NCBI RefSeq assembly: GCF_038050405.1
Contig: NZ_CP150900.1
Coordinates: 1,488,001 to 1,552,000, forward strand
Origin: Paraburkholderia sp. IMGN_8
GTDB lineage: Bacteria; Pseudomonadota; Gammaproteobacteria; Burkholderiales; Burkholderiaceae
Reading direction: 5' to 3'
Length of the DNA stretch: 64,000 bases
Shown piece by piece: positions 52,282 to 61,001 of this stretch (its first letter is position 1; the number at the start of each line of letters is the position of its first letter). The notes under the pieces were generated by a model. That model was not told the DNA's origin. It saw only the letters and a program-made list of their open reading frames with translations, and did no database searches. The translations under genes were made by a program, and so were the position numbers.

Positions 52282-54633
52282 TTACTTCTGCTTGAGCTTG
52301 GCGAACGCAGCGGCCATTGCGCTGCCCGCTTCCGGTTCGCGCGAGCGCTGTTGCGGCGCGCCGCGTCCGCCGCCGCCCGAACGGCCAAAGCCGCCGCGAT
52401 CCTGCTGGGCGCCGCCACCGCTGCGCGGTGCTGCCGCTGCGCCGAACTCGTCGGCGAGACGCATCGTCAGCGCAATACGCTGGCGCTTGACGTCTACTTC
52501 AAGCACTTTCACCTTGACGATCTGACCGGCTTTGACGACTTCGTGCGGGTCCTTGATGAACTTCGTCGACATCGCCGACACGTGCACGAGACCGTCCTGA
52601 TGCACGCCGATATCGATGAACGCACCGAAGGCCGCCACATTCGTCACGACGCCTTCGAGCACCATGCCCGGCGTCAGATCGCTGACCTTCTCGACGCCCT
52701 CGCGGAAAGTCGCGGTCTTGAACTCGGGGCGCGGATCGCGGCCCGGTTTTTCGAGTTCCAGCAGAATGTCGCGCACGGTCGGCAGACCGAAACGTTCGTC
52801 GACGAATTCCGCCGGCGACAGGCCACGCAGCGCGTCGCGATTGCCGAGCACTTCACCGACGTGCTTGCTGATTTTCGCGAGCATCCGTTCGACGACCGGA
52901 TACGCTTCCGGGTGAACCGATGAGCGGTCGAGCGGATTTTCGCCGTTGTTGATACGCAGGAAGCCGGCGGCCTGCTCGAACGTTTTGTCGCCCAGACGCG
53001 GCACTTTGCGCAGATGTTCGCGCGACGGGAACGGGCCGTTCGCATCACGGTAATCGACGATGTTGCGCGCGAGCGTCGCGTTCAGACCCGACACGCGTGC
53101 GAGGAGGGCGACCGACGCCGTATTCGCATCCACGCCGACCGCGTTCACGCAATCCTCGACCACCGCATCCAGCGAACGCGCCAGTTCGCGCTGATTCACG
53201 TCGTGCTGATACTGGCCGACGCCGATCGCTTTCGGCTCGATCTTGACGAGTTCCGCGAGCGGATCCTGCAGACGGCGCGCAATCGACACCGCGCCACGCA
53301 GCGACACGTCCATATCGGGGAATTCCTTCGCCGCGAGTTCGGATGCCGAGTACACCGACGCGCCAGCTTCGGACACGACGATCTTCTGCAGCTTGAACTC
53401 AGGATGACGCGCGATTAGTTCGCTCGCGAGCTTGTCCGTCTCACGCGACGCCGTACCGTTGCCGATGCTGATCAGTTCAGCTTGGGTCTGCGCGCAGATG
53501 CGCGCGAGCTTCGCGATCGAGCCGTCCCAATCGCGGCGCGGCTCATGCGGATAGATCGTGTCGGTGGCGAGCACCTTGCCGGTCCGATCGACCACCGCCA
53601 CCTTCACGCCGGTGCGCAGACCCGGATCGAGGCCGATCACGGCCTTCGGGCCCGCCGGCGCGGCCAGCAGCAGATCCTTCAGATTGCGTGCGAACACGCG
53701 AATCGCTTCGTGCTCGGCTTCGTCGCGCAGATTGGTCAGCAGTTCGTTCTCGATATGCGGCTGCACCTTCACGCGCCAGCACCAGCGGCACACGTCGGAG
53801 AGCCACTTGTCGGCCGGCCGGTTCTGATTGGCAATGCCGAAGTGCCGCGCGATCAGCGCTTCGCCCGGATGCGGCACTTGCGCGTCGAGCTCTTCGCCGA
53901 GCCCCAGCTTGACCATCAGCACGCCCGCGTTGCGGCCGCGGAACAGCGCCAGCGCGCGATGCGACGGCACGGTTTTGATGGTTTCCGCGTAGTCGTAGTA
54001 GTCGCGGAATTTTTCTTCTTCCGCGTTTTCCTTGCCTTCGACCACTTTCGACGAGACCACGCCCTGGCTGAACAGATACTCGCGCAGTTTGCCGAGCAGT
54101 TCGGCGGTTTCGCCGAATTGTTCGGAAAGAATGTCGCGCGCGCCGTCGAGCGCGGCCTTGACGTCCGCGACGCCTTTTTCGGCGTCCACGTAGGCGGCGG
54201 CTTCGGTTTGCGGGTCGAGCAGGGGATTGGCCAGCAGCGCGTCGGCAAGCGGCTGCAGGCCGGCTTCGCGGGCGATCTGCGCGCGCGTGCGGCGTTTCGG
54301 CTTATACGGGAGATACAGGTCTTCTAGGACCTGCTTGCTTTCGGCGCCTTCGATCGCGGCGCGCAGCTCGTCGGTGAGCTTGCCCTGTTCGTCGATGCTG
54401 GCGACGATCGCGGCGCGCCGGTCTTCCAGCTCGCGCAGATACAGCAGGCGTTCCTCGAGGTTACGCAGTTGCGTGTCGTCGAGATTGTCGGTCACTTCCT
54501 TCCGGTAGCGGGCGATGAACGGAACAGTCGCCCCTTCGTCGAGAAGTTGCACCGCGGCCGCGACCTGGCGCGGCTGGACGGACAGTTCGGCGGCGATGCG
54601 CTGTACGATCTTGAGTGCTACGGTTTCCGTCAT
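52282..54633 (-). CDS. tex: Tex-family transcription accessory / S1 RNA-binding protein
   Basis: 783 residues. Order: N-terminal helical Tex domain (1-190, with [20 protein letters not shown]), YqgF/RNase-H-like domain (about 330-450, [21 protein letters not shown]), helix-hairpin-helix pairs ([19 protein letters not shown]), and an S1 domain near 650-720 ([32 protein letters not shown]). A Gly/Arg-rich tail ([19 protein letters not shown]) ends the protein. It binds nucleic acid and affects transcription and virulence-gene expression in other bacteria; the mechanism is unclear. Confidence 0.97.
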   Translation of the reverse strand: MTETVALKIVQRIAAELSVQPRQVAAAVQLLDEGATVPFIARYRKEVTDNLDDTQLRNLEERLLYLRELEDRRAAIVASIDEQGKLTDELRAAIEGAESKQVLEDLYLPYKPKRRTRAQIAREAGLQPLADALLANPLLDPQTEAAAYVDAEKGVADVKAALDGARDILSEQFGETAELLGKLREYLFSQGVVSSKVVEGKENAEEEKFRDYYDYAETIKTVPSHRALALFRGRNAGVLMVKLGLGEELDAQVPHPGEALIARHFGIANQNRPADKWLSDVCRWCWRVKVQPHIENELLTNLRDEAEHEAIRVFARNLKDLLLAAPAGPKAVIGLDPGLRTGVKVAVVDRTGKVLATDTIYPHEPRRDWDGSIAKLARICAQTQAELISIGNGTASRETDKLASELIARHPEFKLQKIVVSEAGASVYSASELAAKEFPDMDVSLRGAVSIARRLQDPLAELVKIEPKAIGVGQYQHDVNQRELARSLDAVVEDCVNAVGVDANTASVALLARVSGLNATLARNIVDYRDANGPFPSREHLRKVPRLGDKTFEQAAGFLRINNGENPLDRSSVHPEAYPVVERMLAKISKHVGEVLGNRDALRGLSPAEFVDERFGLPTVRDILLELEKPGRDPRPEFKTATFREGVEKVSDLTPGMVLEGVVTNVAAFGAFIDIGVHQDGLVHVSAMSTKFIKDPHEVVKAGQIVKVKVLEVDVKRQRIALTMRLADEFGAAAAPRSGGGAQQDRGGFGRSGGGGRGAPQQRSREPEAGSAMAAAFAKLKQK

Positions 54634-54907
54634 AAGGTCTTGGTGTTCCTGCCGGACTCAATCAAAGGCCGCGCTACGACACGCCGGGGCACGCCGGGCG
54701 TGCGCACTGCGGCCAGGTTGCTGAAGCGGGGCATTTTGCCATAAATGCCAAAGGGCTCAACCGCAGGGTGATAGAATTTCGGGCATGTTCCGTTGACTAT
54801 CTACGACGTTGCCGATCTCCTTGTCCCTCAACCGCCTGGGCTCCCGCTTGGTCTCTCGCTTGTCACAATTGCCGTCACTTTTGCCGCTTTCGCCACTTAC
54901 TTCGCTT

Positions 54908-55846
54908 ATGTCGGCGTCGCGGTCCGTGTTCAAGTTCGCGTTCTTGTCCAATGGGACGTCTTTTGTGTCGTGCGCCATCGCCGCCTCGATTGCCGTGTGT
55001 GCGCCCGCCTCGGCGCAGCAGCAGAGCGCAGCGCCGATCGGCAGCAGCGCGGCGTTGCCCACCGGCGCCTCGGGTGCTACGGGCACAACGGGCAATTTGG
55101 GCGCCGATAGCGCGGAGCCCGCCGGCAACAGCTTCGACGCGCGGCAAAAAGTCCTGGATCAGCGCACTGAGGAGAACAACTACCGCTACGCCGTCGCCGA
55201 GCACGACTGTTATAGCAAGTTCCTCGTCAATTACTGTCTAGGCAAGGCGCGCGACAAGATGCGCGTGGTGCAGGCCGACATTCGCAAGGAACAGCTTGCG
55301 CTCGACGGCGAGCAGCGGGCGGAGCGGGCCCGTCAGCGCGACGAACAGGCAGCGCTCAAGCGCGCGCAGGACGAAGCGAGCGCGCCGCAGCGCGCCGCGG
55401 AAGACGCGCGTAACGCACAGGCTTACCAGGACAAGCAGCGTCAGCACGAACTCGATCAGGCCCAGCGTAACGCCGAAGCGCCGCAGCGCAGCGCCAACGC
55501 TCAGGCCTATCAGGACAAACAGCGCCAGCACGCGATCGATCAGGCGCAGCGCGGTATCAGCACGCCGCAGGCCGCGGCTAACCAGCAGGCGTACGATCAG
55601 AAGCAGGCCGACTTCCAGCGCAAGCTCGACGAGGCGCATCGGCAGGCAGCGCAAAAGGCCCAGGAGCGCGTGCAGAAGCAGCAGAGCTTCGAGAAAAAGC
55701 AGACCGATGCGGCGCAGCACAAGGCCGACGTCGAAGCGCGTCAGAAGCAGGCGGCCGAGAAGGCCGAGCAGAAACGCCAGGACCAGTTGAAACAGCAGCA
55801 GCAACTTGAACAGCAGCAAAAGCAGCAACAGCAACAAGGACAGTAA
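54908..55846 (+). CDS. Secreted or periplasmic coiled-coil protein with 28-residue repeats
   Basis: 312 residues from ATG 54908 (MSASRSVFKFAFLSNG), which begins a signal peptide ending in CAPASA-QQ; a TTG at 54809 would add 33 residues. No clear Shine-Dalgarno. After a Gly/Ser/Ala-rich spacer comes a segment with two cysteines (EHDCYSKFLVNYCLGKARDKMR), then a very charged Gln/Ala/Lys-rich coiled coil from about residue 115 to the end. Three tandem 28-residue units occur at residues 169-252. The C-terminus is almost pure Gln/Lys. I do not recognise a family; a periplasmic filament or scaffold is only a guess. Confidence 0.8.
   Translation: MSASRSVFKFAFLSNGTSFVSCAIAASIAVCAPASAQQQSAAPIGSSAALPTGASGATGTTGNLGADSAEPAGNSFDARQKVLDQRTEENNYRYAVAEHDCYSKFLVNYCLGKARDKMRVVQADIRKEQLALDGEQRAERARQRDEQAALKRAQDEASAPQRAAEDARNAQAYQDKQRQHELDQAQRNAEAPQRSANAQAYQDKQRQHAIDQAQRGISTPQAAANQQAYDQKQADFQRKLDEAHRQAAQKAQERVQKQQSFEKKQTDAAQHKADVEARQKQAAEKAEQKRQDQLKQQQQLEQQQKQQQQQGQ
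55412..55663 (+). repeat. Three tandem 84-bp units encoding 28-residue coiled-coil repeats
   Basis: Units at 55412-55495, 55496-55579 and 55580-55663. Units 1 and 2 both open NAQAYQDKQRQH and share DQAQR at the same place; unit 3 (NQQAYDQKQADF) is more diverged. 28 residues equals four heptads, so the repeat preserves coiled-coil phase. An EASAPQRAAEDAR segment just before unit 1 resembles the end of a further decayed unit. Confidence 0.8.
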
Positions 55847-55972
55847 TCGTGCTGTAGCTGGCTAAAGTTTTGTAGCAGGGCAGTAGTCGCCGTAACGCGT
55901 TTTAAGCCGGACAGCAACCTCAGGCATCGGGCTGCACCACCCAGCCCATGCCGCTGACGAGAGGAGGCGAGC

Positions 55973-56191
55973 ATGCGCGGTAACAATCACGTCATCGACG
56001 CGAACACACTTCGCGACCGTATCCTGCAACTGGAATCGGAGCATAGTGGGCTCGATCGTCTGATCGACCGAATGTCGGATGAGCCCGGCATCGACGACTT
56101 CGAGTTGCAGCGCCTGAAAAAGCGCAAACTCAAAGTCAAGGACACCATCATCTTGCTGCAATTGCAGCTCGAACCGGACGCGAGCGCCTGA
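55973..56191 (+). CDS. YdcH family (DUF465) small protein
   Basis: 72 residues with a strong GAGGAGG upstream of the ATG. All helical: LRDRILQLESEHSGLDRLIDR, then ELQRLKKRKLKVKDTIILLQL, the characteristic LKKRKLxLKDxI of DUF465. Function unknown. Lies between the coiled-coil gene and the helicase, same strand. Confidence 0.9.
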   Translation: MRGNNHVIDANTLRDRILQLESEHSGLDRLIDRMSDEPGIDDFELQRLKKRKLKVKDTIILLQLQLEPDASA

Positions 56192-56254
56192 GTTCGCGGC
56201 CTGGCAGGTGCCGGGTCGCGCCGCGCGCGCCGGACTTTGCAGGAAACGCTTGCC

Positions 56255-58531
56255 TTGAATTCACCGCTTGTCACTCCGCCTGTAACTCGATCAGGCACGA
56301 GCCCGGACGACGCCGCCGCTATGGCCGGCACTGCCCAGGCCCGCGCCGCTGCGCCCTCATTGGCCGCCACGCTGAACCCGCGCCGCGTCGCCGAGCTCGA
56401 CGATATCTTCGCCGCCGACGGGCTGCTTGCGCGTCAGATCGACGGCTACCGCTCGCGCGCGTCGCAGATCGAGATGGCGCGCGCCGTGGCCGCGGCTATG
56501 GAAGCGTCGGGCCGCGCCATGCCCGAGCCCGCGATGTTCGAAGCGCAGAAGCGTCCCGCGCGGCGGTTGCCGTCGCAGGGTGCAGCCGATGCATCGCTAG
56601 CCGCTGAAGCTCGGGCAACCGACGAAGCGAATGGTCTCGACGGCAGCGAAAACACGCTGATCGTCGAGGCGGGCACGGGCACCGGCAAGACCTATGCGTA
56701 TCTGGTGCCGGCCATGCTGTGGGGCGGCAAGGTGATCGTCTCCACCGGCACCAAGCACTTGCAGGACCAGCTCTTTCAGCGCGACATTCCAACCGTGCGC
56801 GATGCGCTGGCCGTGCCGGTGTCGGTCGCGATGCTCAAGGGGCGCGCGAACTACCTGTGCCATTACTACCTGCAGCGCACCGCGGACAACGGCCGCCTGC
56901 CGTCGCGTCAGGAAACCTCGTATCTGCAGGACATCGTCCGCTTCGCGAAAATTACGCGCACCGGCGACAAGGCCGAGCTTGCGAGCGTGCCCGAGACGGC
57001 GGCGGTGTGGTCGATGGTGACGTCGACGCGCGAGAACTGTCTCGGTCAGGAGTGCCCGCATTACAAGGACTGCTTCGTGATGCAGGCGCGGCGCGAGGCG
57101 CAGCAGGCCGATATCGTGGTGGTCAATCACCATCTGTTTTTCGCCGACATCATGTTGCGCGATACCGGCATGGCTGAATTGCTGCCCACGGCCAACACCA
57201 TCATCTTCGACGAAGCGCATCAATTGCCGGAGACCGCGACGCTGTTTTTCGGCGAGACGCTCTCGACCGCGCAATTTCTCGAACTCGCACGCGACTCGGT
57301 GGCTGAAGGCCTCGGCCATGCTCGCGAAACGGTCGATTGGGTGAAGCTCGGCGCGACGCTCGAACGCGCGGCGCGCGACGTGCGGCTCGCCTTCAAGGAA
57401 GACTCGGTGCGTTTGTCGATCGGCCAGTTGCCCAACGACCACCCGCTTTTCCCCGCACTGGAAACGCTCGAAACCGAGCTCGATGCATTGGCTTGCGCAT
57501 TGGCCGGCCAGGCCGAGCGCGCCGAATCCATCGGCGCGTGTTTGCGCCGCGCGCGCGAATTGCAAGGTGTGCTCGCGGGCTGGACTACGCCGCCCACCGA
57601 AACCGAACGAGAAGCCGCTGACGCCGCCGCGTCGGATGTCAGGGCTGAACGCGCCGATCCGAATGAAAAGGTCCGCTGGATCGAAGTCTTCGCGCATACC
57701 GTGCAGTTGCACGAGACGCCGCTGTCGGTCGCGCCGATCTTCGCGAAGCAGCGCGCCGGCGTGCCGCGCGCATGGATCTTCACGTCGGCCACGTTGTCGG
57801 TGCGCGGCGACTTCACGCACTACGCGGCGCAAATGGGGCTGAATGCGAAACGCTCGATGACACTGCCGAGTCCCTTCGACTACCCGACCCAAGGGCTTCT
57901 GTACGTGCCGCGCAATTTGCCGCAGCCTTCGTCGCCGATGTTTACCGACGCGGTGTTCGACGCCGCGTTGCCCGCGATCGAGGCGTCGGGCGGTGGTGTG
58001 TTCATGTTGTGCACGACGCTGCGCGCGGTCGACCGCATCTCGGCCAAGCTGCGCGACACGATCGAAGCACGCGGCTGGAATTATCCGTTGCTCGTGCAGG
58101 GCGACGCGAGCCGCACGGAGTTACTCGAACGTTTCCGCTCGTATGGCAATGCGATTCTGGTGGGCAGTCAGAGCTTCTGGGAAGGCGTGGATGTGCGCGG
58201 CGATGCGTTGTCGCTGGTCGTGATCGACAAGCTGCCGTTCGCGCCGCCTGACGATCCGGTGTTGTCGGCGCGTCTCGATGCGCTGACGAAGAAGGGGCTG
58301 AGCCCGTTCGCCGTTCATCAGTTGCCGCAGGCTGTGATTACGCTGAAGCAGGGCGCAGGACGTCTGATTCGCGCTGAGACGGATCGCGGCGTGCTGATGA
58401 TCTGCGATACCCGTCTCGTCGACAAACCGTACGGGCGCCGTATATGGCAGAGCCTGCCGCCATTCAAACGCACACGCGAGATCGACGTCGTTCGCGAGTT
58501 CTTTGAAGAGAATGCGACACCGGCTCAGTAA
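56255..58531 (+). CDS. DinG/YoaA-type Fe-S DNA helicase
   Basis: 758 residues from TTG 56255 (NSPLVTPPVTRSG), with AGGA ten bases upstream; TTG 56237 is also possible. XPD-like superfamily 2 helicase that unwinds DNA and R-loop-type structures. Walker A: EAGTGTGKTYAY (about residue 138-149). DEAH box: FDEAHQLPE. The [4Fe-4S] cysteines are Cys202, Cys262, Cys267 and Cys273 (x59, x4, x5); the x4/x5 spacing equals that of E. coli DinG. C-terminal motifs: VGSQSFWEGVDVRGD and QGAGRLIRAETDRG. Whether it is DinG or YoaA cannot be decided. Confidence 0.93.
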   Translation: MNSPLVTPPVTRSGTSPDDAAAMAGTAQARAAAPSLAATLNPRRVAELDDIFAADGLLARQIDGYRSRASQIEMARAVAAAMEASGRAMPEPAMFEAQKRPARRLPSQGAADASLAAEARATDEANGLDGSENTLIVEAGTGTGKTYAYLVPAMLWGGKVIVSTGTKHLQDQLFQRDIPTVRDALAVPVSVAMLKGRANYLCHYYLQRTADNGRLPSRQETSYLQDIVRFAKITRTGDKAELASVPETAAVWSMVTSTRENCLGQECPHYKDCFVMQARREAQQADIVVVNHHLFFADIMLRDTGMAELLPTANTIIFDEAHQLPETATLFFGETLSTAQFLELARDSVAEGLGHARETVDWVKLGATLERAARDVRLAFKEDSVRLSIGQLPNDHPLFPALETLETELDALACALAGQAERAESIGACLRRARELQGVLAGWTTPPTETEREAADAAASDVRAERADPNEKVRWIEVFAHTVQLHETPLSVAPIFAKQRAGVPRAWIFTSATLSVRGDFTHYAAQMGLNAKRSMTLPSPFDYPTQGLLYVPRNLPQPSSPMFTDAVFDAALPAIEASGGGVFMLCTTLRAVDRISAKLRDTIEARGWNYPLLVQGDASRTELLERFRSYGNAILVGSQSFWEGVDVRGDALSLVVIDKLPFAPPDDPVLSARLDALTKKGLSPFAVHQLPQAVITLKQGAGRLIRAETDRGVLMICDTRLVDKPYGRRIWQSLPPFKRTREIDVVREFFEENATPAQ

Positions 58532-58573
58532 ACAATGTAATGGGCGCCGTTTTAAAAAACGGCCCTTAAATGA

Positions 58574-58607
58574 CAAAACGCCACGGATGTGAATCCGTGG
58601 CGTTTTG
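58574..58607. terminator. Bidirectional terminator after the helicase gene
   Basis: A 15-base perfect stem CAAAACGCCACGGAT / ATCCGTGGCGTTTTG with a GTGA loop. A smaller inverted repeat (GCCGTTT / AAACGGC around 58545-58563) lies before it. Serves the helicase gene (plus) and the alanine-rich lipoprotein (minus). Confidence 0.85.
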
Positions 58608-58679
58608 CTTTACTGCCCGGGAAATCAAAGAGATTTCCCTGATGCAGTTTTCGCCCAGAGGCGAACCCTATGCGACAGC

Positions 58680-58952
58680 TTACTGGCTTGCGCCCGAAGC
58701 CGGAGTAGCAACAGCAGCCGAAGCGGCAGCAGTAGCTTCCGAAGCGGCGGCCGTAACCGAAGCAGCAGCGTCGCTCGCAGCAGCAGCAGTGCCCGAAGCA
58801 GCTGCAGTCACTTCCGAAGCAGCAGCCGTTGCTGCCGAGGCAGCAGCCGTTGCGTCGCTAGCTGCGGTCGTAGCTGCCTGGTCGCTGCTCTTGTTGCATG
58901 CAGCCAGTGCCACAGCTGCCAACAGGGATGCTACGAGGAGGGATTTCTTCAT
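58680..58952 (-). CDS. Alanine-heptad small lipoprotein
   Basis: 90 residues from ATG 58952 (MKKSLLVASLLAAVA), with AGGA seven bases upstream. Lipobox LAAC gives Cys19; the next residue is Asn. Residues 31-90 are about half alanine, with a recurrent seven-residue pattern (xxTAAAS repeated, for example EVTAAAS and EATAAAS) that would place Ala at coiled-coil core positions. This resembles Lpp/OprI alanine zippers, but the C-terminus is GASQ with no terminal lysine, so Lpp-style attachment to peptidoglycan is not expected. The family is uncertain. Confidence 0.85.
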   Translation of the reverse strand: MKKSLLVASLLAAVALAACNKSSDQAATTAASDATAAASAATAAASEVTAAASGTAAAASDAAASVTAAASEATAAASAAVATPASGASQ

Positions 58953-59086
58953 GATCACGTCCTTTTATGGTTAAAGGTAAGCAACAGCGCAAATAATACC
59001 GGTAATGTGTGCTCCAACACCGACCTGGGCCGCTGGTGGAGACGCTCTTTGGGCGAGCGTGAATCTTCCCTACGGCTTGGGCGGAA

Positions 59087-59115
59087 ATTATATGCACTTT
59101 CGTACTGACAGTCGA
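59087..59115 (-). promoter_or_regulatory. Promoter of the alanine-rich lipoprotein gene
   Basis: On the minus strand: TCGACT (-35, 59115-59110, four of six matches to TTGACA), a 17-base spacer, and a perfect TATAAT (59092-59087). It predicts a start near 59080 and a leader of about 128 bases before the ATG at 58952. It is the best sigma-70 type promoter in the window. Confidence 0.75.
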
Positions 59116-59184
59116 TAAATCCGGGGTCAATACGTTGTCTTTCTCATACAAAATTTCACAGTACGGTAGTACAAGCAGGCAGAG

Positions 59185-60426
59185 TTACGCAAGCTCGCCG
59201 ACTTGTATCCAGCCCGCACAATACCACTCGTGCAGCAGTGCTGTCACCGACGAATCGTATGAGAGTGTTACAAAGCGTTTCGCACTCATAGACCGCCGGT
59301 CGGCGAGGTCAAACAACCACTTTTTCCCGCCAACAAACGCTGTTTCCTCTCCATTTAGGAAGAAAAAACGGCGGTTGTACAACAAATTAGTCTTGCGATC
59401 CAGCCGCACGCCGGACTTCGACGCCTGTGCGATGAAACGGGCCTCATTGAGGGGCCGTTGCGGCGGATCGAAGACGACGCTCGGCTTCGGTTCGCTGAGA
59501 TACGAACCAAGAAACGACGCAATGTCCTGCTCATCCCAGTTGACCCTCGCAAGGATCGCGCCAACCCGATCGACCAGCGCCGCGGGCAATTCCGCCGGAC
59601 GGTCGACGGCGGGTTGCTGCGGATCGCGATAAAGCGCGCCGGGTTGTCCGGCGGCTTCGCCGCGCTCAGCCAGATGGTAGAGAAAATGCGCGGTCAGTTC
59701 GCCCGCCGACGGCGCGCGAAAACCGATCGAGCAGGTCATGCATTCGCCTTCCGCGACACCGTCATGCGCGATATGCGGCGGCAGATATAGCATGTCGCCG
59801 GGCTCGAGCAGCCATTCCTCTTCCGGTTCGAAATGCTGTAAAACTTTCAAAGGCAGTCCCGGTTGCAGTGTCAGATCTTTCTGCGCGCCGATGCGCCAGC
59901 GGCGCTTGCCTTGAACCTGCAACAGAAACACATCGTAGGAATCGAAGTGGGGACCTACGCCACCGCCATCGGTCGCGTACGAAATCATCAGATCGTCCAG
60001 CCGCGCGTCCGGCACGAAGCGGAACCGGTCGAGCAACGCACGCGCGCGGTCGTCGTAAAGATCCACGCCTTGCACGAGCAGCGTCCACGCGCGCTGCTTC
60101 AGTGGCGGCAATTCGTCGGCCGCGAACGGGCCGTGTTCCAGTTGCCATTTGTTGCGAAAGTGCGTGATCAGGCGCGCTTCCGCTTCATCCTTATCCGCCA
60201 ATTCGAAAAACTCGTCGCGCGACAGCGGCGCACTTACGTTCGGAATGGCCTGGCGGATCAGCAGGGGCTTCTTCTGCCAGTAGCGGCGCATGAATTGCGA
60301 CGGCGTCAGATTGCCGAGCAGCGGCATCGGCGCGTCAGGCGAGGGCGGGAGAACCGGCGTCGGCGCCGGTGAAGAATTCCGTGCCGAAGCTGCGTCGGCC
60401 AGGTGGTCAGTGGGCCGCTTGGGCAT
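59185..60426 (-). CDS. roxA: Cupin/JmjC ribosomal-oxygenase-like protein (RoxA/YcfD family)
   Basis: 413 residues from ATG 60426 (MPKRPTDHLADAAS); homology to E. coli YcfD begins at about residue 34 (MPLLGNLTPSQFMRRYWQKK), so a start at 60327 is possible. The Fe(II)/2-oxoglutarate H-x-D...H triad is GPHFDSYDVFLLQ and PPHIAHDGVAEGE. YcfD hydroxylates an arginine of ribosomal protein L16. A winged C-terminal domain follows. The start codon has no Shine-Dalgarno and lies only 32 bases from the divergent slyD start. Confidence 0.92.
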   Translation of the reverse strand: MPKRPTDHLADAASARNSSPAPTPVLPPSPDAPMPLLGNLTPSQFMRRYWQKKPLLIRQAIPNVSAPLSRDEFFELADKDEAEARLITHFRNKWQLEHGPFAADELPPLKQRAWTLLVQGVDLYDDRARALLDRFRFVPDARLDDLMISYATDGGGVGPHFDSYDVFLLQVQGKRRWRIGAQKDLTLQPGLPLKVLQHFEPEEEWLLEPGDMLYLPPHIAHDGVAEGECMTCSIGFRAPSAGELTAHFLYHLAERGEAAGQPGALYRDPQQPAVDRPAELPAALVDRVGAILARVNWDEQDIASFLGSYLSEPKPSVVFDPPQRPLNEARFIAQASKSGVRLDRKTNLLYNRRFFFLNGEETAFVGGKKWLFDLADRRSMSAKRFVTLSYDSSVTALLHEWYCAGWIQVGELA

Positions 60427-60428
60427 CG

Positions 60429-60434
60429 TATAAT
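60429..60434 (+). promoter_or_regulatory. slyD promoter -10 element
   Basis: Perfect TATAAT 24 bases before the slyD start. The expected -35 position (60406-60411, GTCAGT) is poor and lies inside the roxA coding region. Transcription would start near 60441, so the slyD leader is about 18 bases. Confidence 0.55.
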
Positions 60435-60458
60435 GTGAGTTGTATTCTGGAGAATCGA

Positions 60459-61001
60459 ATGAAAATCGCAAAGAACACCGTCGTGTCGGTCGCTTACAAG
60501 CTGTCGGATGCGCAGGGCAATCTGATTGAAGAAAGCGACGAGCCGATGGTCTATCTGCACGGCGGCTATGATGGCACGTTCCCCAAGATCGAGGAAGAGC
60601 TCGACGGCCACGAGGCCGGCTTCGAGACCCAGATCCAGCTCGAGCCGCAAGACGCGTTCGGTGAGTACGATCCGGACCTCGTGAAGATCGAGCCGCGCGA
60701 TCGCTTCCCGGAACCGCTCGAAGTCGGCATGCAATTCGAAGGCACGCCGGAAGAAGGGGACGAGGATCTCGATTCGCTCGTCTACGTGGTGACCGACGTT
60801 GCTGAAGACAAAGTCGTGCTCGATGGCAACCATCCGCTCGCCGGCATGGCGTTGCGTTTCGCGCTGACGGTCAAGGACGTGCGTCCGGCAACCGAAGACG
60901 AAATCCAGCACGAACATGCGCATGGCGCGGACGGGCTGGAAGTCCTCGACGAAGACGACGACGAAGCCGAAGACGACAAATCAGGGCCCACGCTGCACTG
61001 A
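60459..61001 (+). CDS. slyD: FKBP-type peptidyl-prolyl isomerase SlyD
   Basis: 180 residues with TGGAGA five bases before ATG. SlyD combines an FKBP prolyl-isomerase domain with an insert-in-flap chaperone domain: MKIAKNTVVSVAYKLSDAQG, YLHGGYDGTFPKIEEELDG, AYGEYDPDLV-like FGEYDPDLVKIEPRDRF, and NHPLAGMALRFALTVKDVR. The tail is acidic ([12 protein letters not shown]) and has only a few histidines (HEHAHG), so the metal-storing His/Cys tail of E. coli SlyD is missing. Its last 21 bases overlap the convergent gene. Confidence 0.96.
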   Translation: MKIAKNTVVSVAYKLSDAQGNLIEESDEPMVYLHGGYDGTFPKIEEELDGHEAGFETQIQLEPQDAFGEYDPDLVKIEPRDRFPEPLEVGMQFEGTPEEGDEDLDSLVYVVTDVAEDKVVLDGNHPLAGMALRFALTVKDVRPATEDEIQHEHAHGADGLEVLDEDDDEAEDDKSGPTLH

